Under the pieces are notes generated by a model. That model saw only the letters and a list, made by a program, of their open reading frames with translations, was not told the DNA's origin and did not search any database. Of a stretch of DNA of 64,000 nt, positions 11,740-24,330 are shown one piece after another. Both the position numbers and the translations under genes were made by a program. Source of the stretch: Akebia trifoliata (taxonomy: Eukaryota; Streptophyta; Magnoliopsida; Ranunculales; Lardizabalaceae); contig CM030718.1 of NCBI GenBank assembly GCA_017979445.1, forward strand, positions 23,679,021 to 23,743,020, read 5' to 3'. Each line of letters opens with the position of its first letter. The stretch's first letter is position 1.

Positions 11740-12480
11740 CATGTGGGACCCTAGCGGATCTTTGGTGGATTTTCTTGTAGTTCACATTATTAAATGCGCT
11801 TTAAAAAAATTAATAATAAATAAAAGGGTCTTGTTAACGCGTGCCGCCGCGTACTTAGAAAAATTAGATTTTTTAGTGGAAAAGCCTCTTTTATAACCAA
11901 AATACCCTCATATGCTTAATCCCAAAGTTTATTTGATTAGTGGTTTCTCTATGTTCGAATTCGAATTGGTTCATCCCTCTTGAATGAATCCAATTCGTAC
12001 AGATAATTTCATAAAAATTATCTAAGTTATTTTAGAGTCCGACTAGGCTTACTATGTTAGTAAGGATTTCACCCTTACTCTCACTTTGTGACATTAAAAT
12101 AAAAAACATGATTTAATGCTTCATAATTGTAGTAGACAAAATTCTATAAACTTAAAAAAAAATAATAATAAATAAATAAATAAATAAATTCAAAAAGACT
12201 TGTGTTGGAATGACCCAAGATTGTACCTCATATCCCACATCCTAACGTGAAGGTATGTGGGAATCATGTATGCTTTTTGACTTGTATCTCAATGAAAGCA
12301 TATATGTTTCTTGCACAATTTCACGTCAAGATGTGTGATATGGGGTACAATCTAGAGCTAACTTCAGCATTACTCTTTCAAAAAAAGTTATTTTTCACTG
12401 ATTGAATTTTAATTTTAAATCTTGGAGTTGTGCGAAAGTCTGCTAGTTATCCATTTTTAGAACCTTGGATCCAACCCTTA
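11740..12480. repeat. Segmental duplicate of 23640-24190
   Basis: The two regions share 'ttattaaatg', 'gtccgactag', 'cttactatgttagtaaggatttcaccctt', 'acatgattt', 'cataattgtagtaga' and 'gattgtacctcatatc' in the same order. Shorter related pieces occur at 17160-17570 and 19180-19390. No gene is in it. Confidence 0.6.
12190..12360. repeat. Foldback with arms around 'gattgtacctcatatc'
   Basis: 'agattgtacctcatatcccacatcc' and 'gtgtgatatggggtacaatct' are inverse. Inner arms also pair (aacgtgaa/ttcacgtc; catgtatgc/gcatatatg). The same hairpin is at about 23930-24062. MITE-like. Confidence 0.5.
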
Positions 12481-12659
12481 AAATTTTTTTTTTTTTTTCT
12501 TTTGGGGCTGAATTTTTCGATGAAATTTAAAGAATTGTGGTTGTCGATTGCTAATGTGATAATCCATTTGAGCAAAACAACCCTTAGTAAGACTTAAAAT
12601 CTTTACTAAGTTAGTAAGGGAAATGTTTCTCACTCCCTCACATGGCATACTAAAAATAC

Positions 12660-12799
12660 TCTCCTGATGTGGCATATGTTAGAACCATAGATCCTTTTTT
12701 TTTCTCGGGATACATAATTGCACATATTTATGGGGATGTGCAGATGTGCATTTAGAGACGTAAAATCTATGGTTCTAGCACGTGCCACATTAGGAGAGT
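12660..12799. repeat. Foldback MITE-like element
   Basis: Left arm 'tctcctgatgtggcatatg' and 'agaaccatagat' pair with right arm 'atctatggttct' and 'gtgccacattaggaga'. Related hairpins or fragments are at 56950-57070 and 57389-57525. Confidence 0.6.
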
Positions 12800-12977
12800 A
12801 TTTTGAGAATGCCATGTGGTGGAGTCAGATTGTCACGACTTAGTACTATTATACAGGGAATGTGTATTCAATTTGTGACTGAGATCCTAGTACAAGGATT
12901 GTTCTGATTATCGGATTCACAATTGGCCGTGGTGCATCCTTGGCCCGAATTTTTAGGGGCGCAATTGGTATACATAT

Positions 12978-13005
12978 GTGTGTGCATGTGTGTGTGTGTG
13001 TGTGT
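12978..13005. repeat. (TG)n microsatellite
   Basis: A short TG dinucleotide run interrupted by CA/AT steps. Confidence 0.7.
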
Positions 13006-13439
13006 TTCAAGGGTAGTTATATTATCAAGTTGAAGGATAGCTAAATAACTGATCAACCTTAGGATTTTCTACTTTTTAGAAGAAAAAAAAAAGATTTGAA
13101 AGAGATAAAGACAGAGAAGGGTGAATACTGTATAATCCTTTGCTTGTTATAATAAAGATGATCAATCGTGTCTGAAAACATTGTTTATAATGGGTGATCC
13201 TTATAAATCTCTATTTTTTTTTTTTTTTTTTTGCTTTATTTGCATTGTGTGCTTGCCAATTTTGATCATTTTTCACAATAAGTACTACCAATAAGAGTCA
13301 AGATAACCACACATGCATCCATTAAGATTATCAATATTTTTTTTAATAATACTCTTACCCATTTTGTCATTGAATAAAAAAATAAAAAAATGATATATTA
13401 ATCTTTTTATATAATAAATGCTTATTTATGTAATTAATA

Positions 13440-13690
13440 CTTGTCTCTTTCATAGTAAATGCTAAGGGCATTTAATCTTTATAATTAAATGTTTTGTTGC
13501 AATAAATGATTTGACAATCAATATAAACAAATATTTATTGTGTAAAAAACTAACATACCCATATTTGTTTTCACTAAAAGATAAAATGAATAAATGTATT
13601 ATTAGAAAAATAAAGTGATGGAGAATCCTAACCTCCATGTGCAAGGTCTTGGATGTTAGCATTCTCAATATATATATATATATTGCTAAA
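13440..13690. repeat. Dispersed AT-rich repeat family R2
   Basis: Shares 'tttattgtgtaaa', 'gatttgacaatcaat' and 'atgctaa' type words with about 31130-31580 and 31590-31890, in either orientation. All three end near a 'gtccaagac...' motif. Probably a MITE; ends not resolved. Confidence 0.4.
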
Positions 13691-13799
13691 TGAGAATGAT
13701 TTTCAACATATTAATAAGTAACAATAATTGAATTATTAATTAATTAATTTATTATTATTATTATTATGTTTTTAATGGACAGTCTCACTCTCACGTGAT

Positions 13800-15720
13800 G
13801 TAGCATACCAAATCATTTTTCTCTCCTTTTTTTTTTTTTTTTTTTTTTTTTTTTCATTCAGGGGGAGGGGGGTTAATATATGCGCATCTTATAAATTGAT
13901 TTTCTAGTTAAATTATGAACTAAAATTTTAATATGTCCTTTTAATGACTTTTACACTTCAAACAACATTTGAGCTTAGGAATATATGCTCATACTTCTTT
14001 GTAGCCAAGAGAATTACGTAAACGAAATCGTTGGAAACACATAGTTCTTGAGGATTTAGTTCCACTTATCTTTAGAACCAGAACCATTAAAAATTGAAAT
14101 TGAGAAAATATGATGGTTTTCAATTCTAAGCATCTCGAGGAACGAACCAGGACTAATAGAATTATTCTAGATCCGAGTCCACTTATTTAAAATCAAAACA
14201 TAATCGAAATCAAAAGTAACGTTATTAAAATGCTTGATAAGTAGAATGAGTAACATTATTAAAATGCTTACACCAACTTGACATCAATCTACAGAGTCCA
14301 ACTTTGGGGAGTTGATATTCTGTAGCTTGTTTTTCCTGTAATTCTTTGTAGCTACTATAAACGGTAGAGGGTATACCTCATCATCAAGACAGTTATATCT
14401 AATCGTTTAAATCTAGGAACCGTTCATTTTTAAACCCTTTATCTTACCAAAATATAATTTTTTTTTTTTCAAATATGATCTAAATCATGAAATTGTTATT
14501 TTTATTCAATTTGATGTTTTGTGTTGTGTAGAACAAGAGTTCCAGAGGATCTATTCCCCGAACTTTAATGGGAGCACTATCGACATAAGAAACAATGAGC
14601 ATACGACTAGTGGGATATAGAGAATGGCAACAATCACCAAATGTACAAATTTCCTGTTAAAAAAAAAAGGGTATTCAAGTAATACACCTTGCAAAATTGG
14701 TAATATTAAATTTACCATCCTACAAGATGCAAGATTATGTTTACCCTTGACCAAAAGTCAACGTTCAATTTTTTCGATGAATTAAGGGTGTTATTTTGTT
14801 TTGTATTTTTTATTACAAATTTATATTATTAGACCAAAAGTTTCGCACTCAATTCATCTAGAAAAAAGGGTCATTGTCAAGGGGGAGAATTTATCTAATC
14901 TTGCATTTTGGGGACGGTAAACCTATTATTACTAATTTTTCGAAGAGGGGGCCCTTCTTAGTTGATCTCGAAAAACCTTAAAATGTAAAATTTTACTGTT
15001 GTTGTTTTTTGCAATTATGCATTTTTGTGGTTGATTACCATTCGATTGCTTGGTATTAGGTGGACCCTTAAATAAAATATCTATAAAACTTTGCGATTGT
15101 GTGGTTGAGCATTTGAAATTAAAAAAAAGAATCATGAAAATCTAATATTTCAGTCAACCAAATCTTGTTTGTTTTTTTTTGACTTAAAAACCTAAGCTGT
15201 TGACATCTTTCTTTATTTTTAAAAAAAGTCAGCGTAGTATACACGCAGGAAGGAGGGTCCCGGAAAGTACATTCTCTTCCCATGGATTTAACGGAAGTGG
15301 GTTTTAAACTTCCTCCAGAGTGCATACGATCAAATCAAATAAAGAGAGAGTCAGACCGATCTGATGCTATCATGACTAACTTAATAAGATTTGAAATCTT
15401 ATTAAGGATCGTTTGGCCTACATAGATAATCAAATTAGCAATCAAATAACACAGCCTTCTAAATTTCATGGAAAACTAAGATTCAAAATAATTTTTTTTT
15501 TTAAAACAAAGCTTATTGATTTTGATTGTATGTGTTTAAAATGGATGGTTATCTAACTCTCAAATTTAAAATTTATAGTTAATAGTGAAAAATAATTTTA
15601 TTTTCGAATTCTTTTTAAAAAAATACTTAGAACTTTGTCCAAAGAAAGATCACCTAAATCATGGAATGTAATTTTTTAAATTGGACGCGTGTCCCATATT
15701 AAACTTAGGTAAATTCGTAA
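13800..15720. other. Intergenic upstream of copy C, no gene seen
   Basis: Contains a T-tract of about 35 bases near 13820-13854 followed by a G-rich stretch. The rest is AT-rich with only short unconserved ORFs. Confidence 0.4.
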
Positions 15721-15729
15721 ATTCTTTGC

Positions 15730-15736
15730 TATATAA
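15730..15736 (+). promoter_or_regulatory. TATA box of family copy C
   Basis: TATATAA lies about 112 bp upstream of the copy C ATG. It is followed by a pyrimidine-rich 5' leader containing (TTC)n, typical of expressed plant genes. Confidence 0.55.
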
Positions 15737-15847
15737 CCCCCAGCCCCCAAACGCACAACCAACTTATTCTTAAATCTCTCGAAACTCTCTTCTTCTTCTT
15801 CTTCTTTTTTCCTTCTCCTTTTCTTCTTTACTAAGATTCAATTAAGT

Positions 15848-16231
15848 ATGTCTACAAAACCCAATTCAATGTGTAATGGAGGAGCTCTGTTTCAGTCTGT
15901 GAAGAAGGGGAATGTAAGGTTTCCACCAAAGAGAGGGCGAATCAAAGCTAAAATTTTCAGGAAAGGTTTCCTCTTAATCATGGGTTTATTCTCCAAGGCA
16001 AAGCTGATGATGGGCAAAACAAAGAAGAAAAATCAGAATAACAATACGAAGAATATGAAGGGAAACTCTGAATTCTCCACTGCACCTGTAGACGCCAATC
16101 TCAAAAGGCTAGAAGGCCAAATCGATTTGGGTTTTCTGAATTGGGCTGATGTTTTTCTTCTTATTGATGAATTGGTCGATATCCTTCCCTCTAAGTTACA
16201 AACTTCTGGTCTTGTGGATGAAGAAATCTGA
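15848..16231 (+). CDS. Small basic/acidic protein family, copy C (intact)
   Basis: This 127-aa single-exon protein is the longest intact member of the local family. It is of unknown function and no known domain is recognised. Residues 1-75 are strongly basic and include FPPKRG (25-30), MGLFSK (45-50), LMMGK (53-57) and a K/N-rich low-complexity linker (57-71). Residues 80-127 are acidic and aliphatic: LEGQIDLGFLNWAD (88-101), LLIDEL (104-109) and a VDEEI end. There is no signal peptide; the short hydrophobic run FLLIMGLF is too small for a sure membrane span. The start is supported by the conserved ATG context in copies A and D and by a TATA box about 112 bp upstream. The conserved C-terminal block across diverging copies suggests past selection on protein. 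Two-domain charge separation could suit a nucleic-acid or membrane-surface binder, but that is only a guess. Confidence 0.75.
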   Translation: MSTKPNSMCNGGALFQSVKKGNVRFPPKRGRIKAKIFRKGFLLIMGLFSKAKLMMGKTKKKNQNNNTKNMKGNSEFSTAPVDANLKRLEGQIDLGFLNWADVFLLIDELVDILPSKLQTSGLVDEEI

Positions 16232-16379
16232 TTTAAGTAGTAGAAGCAGGGGTCTCTGTTTGTTTGTCTTTTAGATGAAAAAGTCTGTTTTTTAGGGGAA
16301 GAAAGTATATTTAGAAATGGGGTTTAAGAAACGGTCGTGTTCTGTGTTAGGGGTGAACTTCTTTCTCTGTTGTTTAAAT

Positions 16380-16453
16380 ATAATAAAGACCTTCTGCTAC
16401 TTTAATGGTTAATTTGGAGTGCAAATTGATTGTTGATTGTGTATGATTTATAG

Positions 16454-16487
<34 letters not shown>

Positions 16488-18500
16488 TTTTGGTGTTATT
16501 ATGCCTAGTTTCAAGATCATAAGGCCTCTCTCTCTGATTTCGATTTCTTTATTTTTATTAGAACTTGATGATCAATCATCAAAAGAAGAACCTATAAACA
16601 TTATTATTGTTTGTTTCTGACCTGGTGACAGATGTATGGGTATATTCATCTGAATTTTGGATGAATCTCTTACAGCTTGAGAGAGAGAGAGAGAGAGAGA
16701 GAGAGTGAGAGGTTGAAACGTACTCTCTTTTTTTTTGTGTTTTATCGAAAGAGACATTTAAGCAAAAGTTGTGGGATTGTTTATGGCAAAAGTATACATG
16801 TGCTCTATTTCTAGCAAAACTCTAACATAAAAAAATAACTCAATCAAACATTTTCCCCAAAATAACAAAACTAGTTATATATTAGACTTCAGGATCATTT
16901 TCTTTTCAAATTGAATCAGGATCCAACATTGGTCCAACCACTTTAACGAATTTTTTATCCAATTTTCAATTTAATTTTTAAAATAGGATTTTGTTAACAT
17001 GTTCCCTAAGGGCACACCCTAAGGTGAAATAAATACATCTTGAAAATAAGCATTTGAGGGTATTTTTCATATATAAAAAATCTTTTTATGGCATTTTTGA
17101 TAGAAAATTTAATTTCTAAAATATATTTATTGCACCTTAGGATACATGCTAACAAAATCCTTTAAAAATATGAATTTGACTAACCTTACAAGTTGTAAGG
17201 ATTTCACCCTTATCAACGGTCTTGAGCCCATCTTATGACATCCAAAAATATGATCAGATGCTTTAGGATTGTAGATAAAAACATTCTATAAACTTTGAAG
17301 AAAGAAATTTAAAAAAAAAAGATTAATTTTAATTTCACAAACTGAATTTTAATTTTAAATTTTGACGGCTGGTGAAAGTTTAATAGTCATTTATTTTCAA
17401 AATATTGACTCAAACTCAAATAAATTGTTTTTTGAAGAAAAAAATAATTTAAGTTTTTCGATGAAATCTATAAAGTTGTGGTGTTGGATTGTTGATGTGG
17501 TAATTTATTTAAGTAAAAACAACTTTTAATAAGGCTTAAAAATTTTATTAAGTTAGTAAGAAAATTGTTTCTCTTAAAATATTATATATACTTCTAATTT
17601 AGCACTCAAAAAATTAGATTTTGTAAAAAAAATAAAACCTTATCACAATGGACAAAATTTCATGGAATGGTACTTTGAAATACCTCCTTGAAAATGTCAT
17701 GTATAATGCAATGGAAGTGATTTCTTCAAAATTTTGCAACAAAGTTTTTTCCAAAATAGTTGACTACCATAAATGAGCCACACTGTCACGATGTAAGTGC
17801 AAACATACAACTTACATTCTATTTCGTAACTAACGTTTTAAAAACTGGACCAATAATTGATTATATGATTGACCAGGGCAATTCAAAGTGATCTGACCGG
17901 TGGATCAAACCAATCAATTTCAAAAATAAAAAATATTAAACAAGTAATTTTTTTTTTATTTCTTCCCAAAATCAAGTAACTTCACCTTCAAAATACATGA
18001 TCCAATGGCAAAAGATGTAAACTCAGGATTAGGATTTCAATTTTTAATTAACAAATTTAGTGGTACTGCAAAGTTTGGATAAATCCAAAATAATATTTTT
18101 ATTTATTTTAAATATGATCTAAGCATGAATCCATGTGGGTCCATTAAAGAAATCTTTCTATGATAGATTAATCATTTTCCATTGATTTATGAGAGAATAC
18201 CTTAAGTCAAAGGGGGCATATCAACAATTTCAAAACACAAAAGATATCTCAAATATTCATCAAATTGTGACGGGTATGTTAAAAGTCATGGAAAAATTAG
18301 ACCAATCTTTTCACAAATCAATCGAGTCACTAGTTAAACTGATTGAATCGATATAATTATGCGGGTTAATTGATTTTTATAAAATTTAGTTTTTTCATTG
18401 TCTTGACTCGTAGAAGCTTAATGGGTCCGGTCCAAATTTGTTGGACCGTAGTCAGATCTACCAATCCAATTTTTAAAACATTAGTCTTTAAACAACAATA
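16380..18500. repeat. Duplicated 3' flank of copy C
   Basis: Matches the copy A flank (2195-2900, then 3480-3840) and the copy D flank (34365-35040). It holds a poly-T run at about 16455-16480 and an (AG)n tract at 16678-16706 in the conserved position. The 17160-17570 part belongs to the dispersed block seen at 11.7 and 23.6 kb. No gene. Confidence 0.55.
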
Positions 18501-18889
18501 ATAATAATATTAATAAAAATTCGGTTGCATACAAAGCAAACTTGCGCCCACAATACTAAAGTTTCTTCGATGTCAACTTATATGCGACATATATATTTTA
18601 GGGTTGGCAATTTGGTGGCCTCTTAATGTGTGCGGTAAGGGCACATGTTAAAGTGCATTTAATATATTGTGAAAATTAAATTTTATATCGAAAATGCCCT
18701 TAAAAATATTATATTTTATCAAAATACCTTCGGATTCCATTTTTCAAACTGTATTTATTGCCCTTTAACAGAACGAAAACATTAAATATTATCCTATTAT
18801 GATATAATATTATCTCGTACAAAAAATCATTATTTATCTAACTGTACTTTCTTTCCAAGGTCAACGAAATATTCTAAAGGGCCTTCTCC

Positions 18890-18955
18890 TCTCTCTCTCT
18901 CTCTCTCAATTCTCAACATCGATGCAGTTGGGTCTCTCTCTCTCTCTCTCTCTCA
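18890..18955. repeat. Paired (TC)n tracts
   Basis: Two (TC)n runs are each followed by 'aattctcaa', a small direct duplication. Confidence 0.7.
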
Positions 18956-19561
18956 ATTCTCAAATAAGACCATGAAATATGTCCAATGATAAGGCTATTC
19001 AAAATTACACTAATTAACATTAATCAATATTGATTAAAGATATGGGCTTTGAACCCGCATTTGTTGTATTCTCACCGGCAATTTTTTATACGAACTAATT
19101 GAACAAACATCTTCAGGCACGAAGGTGCCCAATTAGAAAATTTGTTATAAGTTTTTACGAACTATTTTGCATTTTGGACTATTGAATTTTAATTTTAAAT
19201 TTTTTAGTTAGATCTATCTATTTTCAAAACCTTGGATCAAATCAAAAAGAAATTATATTTTGAAAATTTGTTTTTGGTATGAGTTTTTCAATGAAATTTA
19301 GAGGGCTGTAGTGTTCGATTGCTAATGTGGTAAATGACTCTTAGTAAAATTAAAATCTTACTAAGGAAGTAAAATGTTTCTCTTTTTGTAAAGCTTAAGA
19401 AAATCATGTTTAGGGCTGGCCCAAGCATAAAGCCACTTAGGCAATCGCTTAAGGTCCCAAAATTGGGATAAGGCCCCCAAAAAATATTTTTTAAAATATT
19501 TATCACATTTATTTTAAAAAAATATTAATTTTTTATTACTCCAGCTTGTAGTGATACCTAC

Positions 19562-19726
19562 CACTGTGTGAAAATTGGAAAATTCAATGGGCCAAGACTC
19601 ACAAAATTTAAAAATCAAATTATGATGGCATAGGGCTGTTGATTTTTTTTATGTTCCATAGATTCAACGGCTTAGAGTTGCTGAATTTCTCCCATTCTCC
19701 ATTAATTTGACAGTTTTGATGTGTCA

Positions 19727-19761
<35 letters not shown>

Positions 19762-19832
19762 CAACTTGGTCTGTCAAATTTTATGAAATTAAATGGCTTT
19801 GAGCCATCAAATATGGGCTTTTTCACGTTGTG
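19562..19832. mobile_element. Mini-CACTA (MITE-sized) element
   Basis: The left end CACTGTGTGAAAAT and the right end, whose complement is CACAACGTGAAAAAGCCC, are inverted. Both sides have the 3-bp duplication TAC (19559-19561 and 19833-19835). Interior words such as 'ctgtcaaattttatg' and 'catcaaatatgggctttttcac' match the ends of the large CACTA at 48098-55277. This 271-bp element is therefore a deletion derivative of that family. It contains a (TA)n run and no real ORF. Confidence 0.75.
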
Positions 19833-20445
19833 TACATTAGATCGATTCTATACACCCCCATAATCCTATAAAGCCTAAATCAAAATCTCCCAAAGCTAAC
19901 CTAATGGGCTCGGGTCTATGTCGGACTCTAGTTGATTTGTAACTTTTATAAAGTGATTAAATTCATTTCAAGACTGTTTAGAAGATTAAAGTAAAATTAT
20001 CATTGTCAATGGGTTAGTTCTAGTTCGATTCCCAAGGTTAATTAAAATCAGAACCAACATATATTTATTGTTTACCATTCTTGTTGTCGGTTTTGATTTT
20101 AAAATTAATGGAATGTGAAACAAATATACGTAAATAGCTGAAAAAAATAGAAAGGGAAAGGGAATACATTTTAAGTATGGTCTGGATTCAAATATGCATG
20201 ATGGAATAAATTTGCTCCCTACTTCAAGAATTTGATCTCATGTCTCAGTTAAGATCGGGTCATGAAAAGAACAGGTTTCAAGTCTCGATCAATTCTTTTT
20301 CCAAATCCTGCTACAGTTACACAGGTCATGCCCACGAATAGGAAGAATCAGCTGGGACAAAAACATCGAGTACCCATCAGATCCGATTCTTAATAACCAG
20401 ATAAGACCACAAAAAAAAAAAAATTGTCCTATGATATGATTCCAT

Positions 20446-20446
20446 A

Positions 20447-20484
<38 letters not shown>

Positions 20485-20526
20485 AACTACTACTACTACT
20501 ACTACCAAAAAAAAAAAAAAAAAAAA
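20446..20526. repeat. (TA)n, (CTA)n and poly-A tract
   Basis: Compound simple repeat. The YIYIYI-type open frame across it is not a gene. Confidence 0.8.
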
Positions 20527-20721
20527 CTTCTTTTAAAACACAATACATCATCTATAAGGCATTACTAACAAAATTAAAAAGTATTCTAAAAATATATGAG
20601 TTAAACTTTTTTCGAAAGCTAAAAATCCGTCTTCTTTATTGGTAATAAACTTATAGGAAATATGTACATTTAAATTAGAAAGCATAATTTACATGAAATG
20701 CATGAAAAACTTACGTAATAT

Positions 20722-21197
20722 TCGGGGTGTCAATGGATAGTTGAAAACTAGAAAATTTGGATATTATCCAAAATTTCGGATCTCAGATTCGAATTCGGAT
20801 AGTTTTATATATTCGAATCCTTATCGGATATGGATTTAGATATTAACATTTCAAATCCAATAATATTTGATTCTTAATAATATATAATATAAATTATTTT
20901 AGTTGATTTATTTTTTATATAAATAATATAATATAAATTATTTTATTTTATTTTATTTTATTTATTTATTATATCCATAGTATAATATAAAATAGGTGTT
21001 TTTAATAATGAAAAGTCAATTGGATAAGGAAAAATTGTATTTTTTTTTAATATATAAATTATTCGAATTCTAATCAGATATTATCTGATATCCAATAGGA
21101 TAATCAAATTTGAATTCAGATAGAGTAACAAATAAAAATTTTAGATTTGGATTCGGATATACTGTGTTCGAACCAATACGCATCAGTTGACAACCCT
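20722..21197. mobile_element. hAT-like MITE
   Basis: Flanked by the 9-base match ACGTAATAT (20713-20721 and 21198-21206), with ends 'ggggtgtcaa' and 'ttgacaaccct' in inverse. The interior is AT-rich with repeated 'gaattcggata/tatccgaat' words. An 8-bp-class duplication points to hAT; no transposase is present. Confidence 0.65.
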
Positions 21198-21591
21198 ACG
21201 TAATATCCATTAATTTGAAAATGTATGAAAACCTTTAACCATTTATAATATATATAAAAAAAAAAGGGTAAAACAAATAGATTTTGGAAACCCATGGGAC
21301 TGAACCAATTGGTTTCGATTCCCTTTAGATCCAATTATAATCAGCTAATGAAAATAAGAATTCAAAAAACATGAGAACCAAAGGGACTTTGGAAAATTCG
21401 AGAAGGCGATGCCCAAAAAAAGATCATAAATAGAGCATTAAATCTCCAAAAAAAAGAGAGAAAACTTAAAATAAATGGGTGAATTACCATTTTGTGAGTT
21501 GAAAATGAGTTATTTACTATTTCGGCTAACTATTCATTTTAATTACCAAAATATGAATGATCACGTTTTTGTTATATATAAAAAAATTCAG

Positions 21592-21714
21592 AACAATAAC
21601 GAATTCAACGATTTTAAGGTGACTATTTCGCAAGTTTAAAGTGACAATTTTCAATTAGTCACTTTAAACCTGCTTGCGAAATAGTCACTTTAAAAACCTT
21701 CAAATTCGTTATTG
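21592..21714. repeat. Perfect-looking foldback hairpin
   Basis: 'acaataacgaatt', 'aaggtgactatttcgcaag' and 'tttaaagtgac' recur in inverse order as 'gtcactttaaa', 'cttgcgaaatagtcactt' and 'aattcgttattgt'. Confidence 0.65.
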
Positions 21715-21719
21715 TAAAT

Positions 21720-23034
21720 TTTTCTAAAGTTAATCACTTTTTTGTAAATATCTCAAAATAAATAGTTACGAAAATCACAATATAAGATACAATCTTGAAG
21801 TCACTCTAGCACGACTCAAATAGAAAACCTACTAAACTACTTTTCTTAATCGTTTCATTTTTATTAGAGTGCTTTTGATACTACACTAGCATCGATTGAA
21901 GATTGGGAAATGATTTTGGAGATTCAACTCAAAAGTTTGCTCATTTATCTAAAGGACATTTAAAAAAAAAAAATTACAATCATCAATACGAGAATGACTC
22001 AAAGAATCATTGAAATATCATCCATGTGATAAAGGTAGTGAAACATTTTATGATCAACTTGATAGAAGAAAAAAAAAACCCAACATTTCATGATCAATTT
22101 ACTTAATATGGTGTGAAAGGTCCAAAGTTTGACAGAATGAAAGAGAAGTTGTACTACAAAGTAGGAACAACAACTAGAATTTGAAAAAAGTGTACAACGT
22201 TGAATGAACCCTATATCGACAACCTTAGTGGCAAGGGAAAAACTTTGAAACGGATATTCGCTTTAAAATTTTGAACAAACCCTCTCCATTGGATTACACG
22301 TGGCATGTGTTTTGTAACGAGAAGGGTTTCTCTAAGCAAAACTATTATTAAAGTGGGCCTTCAAGAGTTTGAAAATTTCAGAGGCTTTATACCCTTTGCA
22401 CGTGCCGTCTTGGCCACACAAAGGTACAAAATATAAACCAATAAAGATCCACAGTTCAAGATAGCTAGAAAAAAATTGTGAAGTAGCTATGTAAGAAGAA
22501 CAGTAATTTTTATTTTTATAGAATAATAAAAAAAATTCTCATTTATTTAACTAAAATGTTTTAATTTTAAAAACGGTTTGAAATTAAAAAAAAAAAAAAA
22601 AATAGTGCACTGAAATGAGAATTTTAATAGGTTTACTGATTTTTTTATTTTTAATATATAAGTGCTTTGGGCTTCGATTTATTAAGTCACAAATGTAATT
22701 TCAAGGAAAGAAGCGAGAGAGCTGTCCAGGGATTATTTGATAAAAGGTCTGATTGTGGCATGGGATCTCTCCTTTTCCTTCTCTGTATGGTCCACACGGT
22801 AGAGACAGACCTCATCTCAATTTTGATATTTTTAAAATATTGTCTAAATTGATATATAAAAGAAAAAACGTTAGTTGAGACCGTTTTAGTCAATTAGATT
22901 TGGTTTTTGTTTTTGTTTCTTGATTAATTTTTCACTTACCGACCAATCAAAAAATATTTATAATTTTCTAAATATAAATATATTAAAAAAAAAATACCGA
23001 TTTAAATAATTTCAATAAGGAAAATGCTGAAATA
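21720..23034. other. Intergenic, no gene seen
   Basis: AT-rich, with homopolymer A runs. Short ORFs around 22667-22893 on both strands lack recognisable content. Confidence 0.4.
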
Positions 23035-23185
23035 ACATAAAGTATTTAGTGCGATTCTTACAAGTTTGATGTGGGATGTGCACATAATCATAGATGTGTA
23101 TTCTTGCGATACGAGTAAAAATCATCTACAGTTATATATGCATGTCCACGATAGAATTGTGAGAATCACAGTAAATACTTTGTGT
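23035..23185. repeat. Foldback MITE-like element
   Basis: 'acataaagtatttagtgcgattct' pairs with 'agaatcacagtaaatactttgtgt', with an inner pair around 'gatgtgtattcttgcg'. No ORF. Confidence 0.6.
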
Positions 23186-23639
23186 CACCCCAGGATGACT
23201 CTTTCAATAATAAGAACGAAGATGAGTCAACTATGATTTTAAAAGCCATGTTTAATTAAGAGAGTTTCTAATCCAAAACTAACTTTTGCTAACGCCACTC
23301 CCAAGATGTATGTTAATTTTTGCTAACGCCACCCCTAAGATGTATGATGTATGTTAATTTTTTGGAAATTATTACATGAATTGGGATGGAATTAGTAAAA
23401 GTTGATGGGATAATATAATCTCTCTTAAATAATTAAAGACCAATAACTGTGGTGGGTCTATTGTCACAACAGGTGCCGTGAAACGCACGAAAAGAATTTT
23501 TCACTAGATTACATGACACGTGTCTAAAAATAAACTCGAAAATAATGATTAAAAAAATTAATGAAATTTAAATCCCGAGGGACCCAATGAGGACCAGTGG
23601 GATATGGTCACTACTCATTACTTTGTATCGTGTGGAGCC

Positions 23640-23865
23640 GAACATGTAAGGGTCTATGGTGGGTTTTCTTGTCGTTCTCATATTATTAAATGAGTCTTAA
23701 AAAAAATAATAAATAAAAATGTCCGGTTAACGTGTGACGTAGTACTTTGGAGTCCGACTAGTCTTACTATGTTAGTAAGGATTTCACCCTTACTCTCACC
23801 TTGTGACATAAAAAAACATGATTTGATATTTCATAATTGTAGTAGATCAAATTCTATGAACTTTC

Positions 23866-23897
<32 letters not shown>

Positions 23898-24190
23898 AAA
23901 AGACTCTTGTTGGAATGGCCTTAAGATTGTACCTCATATCACACATCCTAACGTTAAAGTACGTGGGAATCATATATGTTTTTGACTCGTATCTCGATGA
24001 AAATATATATGTTTCTTTCTTGCACAATTTCACGTCAAGATATGTGATATGAGGTACAATCTTGAGATTACTTCAGTATTTTTCTTTCAAAAAAACTTAT
24101 TTTTCACCCATTGAATTTTAATTTTAAATCTTGGAGTTGAGTGAAAGTCTAATAGTTGTCCATTTTCAAAACCTTGGATATAACCCCTAA
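23640..24190. repeat. Segmental duplicate of 11740-12480
   Basis: Same order of motifs as the 11.7-kb block, but without the GGTTCGGT MITE that interrupts the region just upstream of that block. 'gaggaccagtgggatat' at 23591 matches 'gaggaccagtgagatac' at 11122, giving an empty-site comparison. Confidence 0.6.
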
Positions 24191-24286
24191 AAAAATTATT
24201 GACATTTGATTTGTTAAGTTTTTCTGGCCACTTGGCTATAAAAGAGGTCTTGTCATAGTGTTTGAGATACACATTAAATGATTTTT

Positions 24287-24291
<5 letters not shown>

Positions 24292-24326
<35 letters not shown>
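24292..24326. repeat. (TC)n microsatellite
   Basis: A pure TC run of about 34 bases. 24330-25000 beyond it holds no recognisable gene. Confidence 0.85.

Positions 24327-24330
<4 letters not shown>

Noticed and set aside
13815..13870. Long T-tract as a SINE or processed pseudogene tail
   Set aside because: No tRNA-like A/B box or cDNA-like sequence was found beside it, and no flanking duplication.
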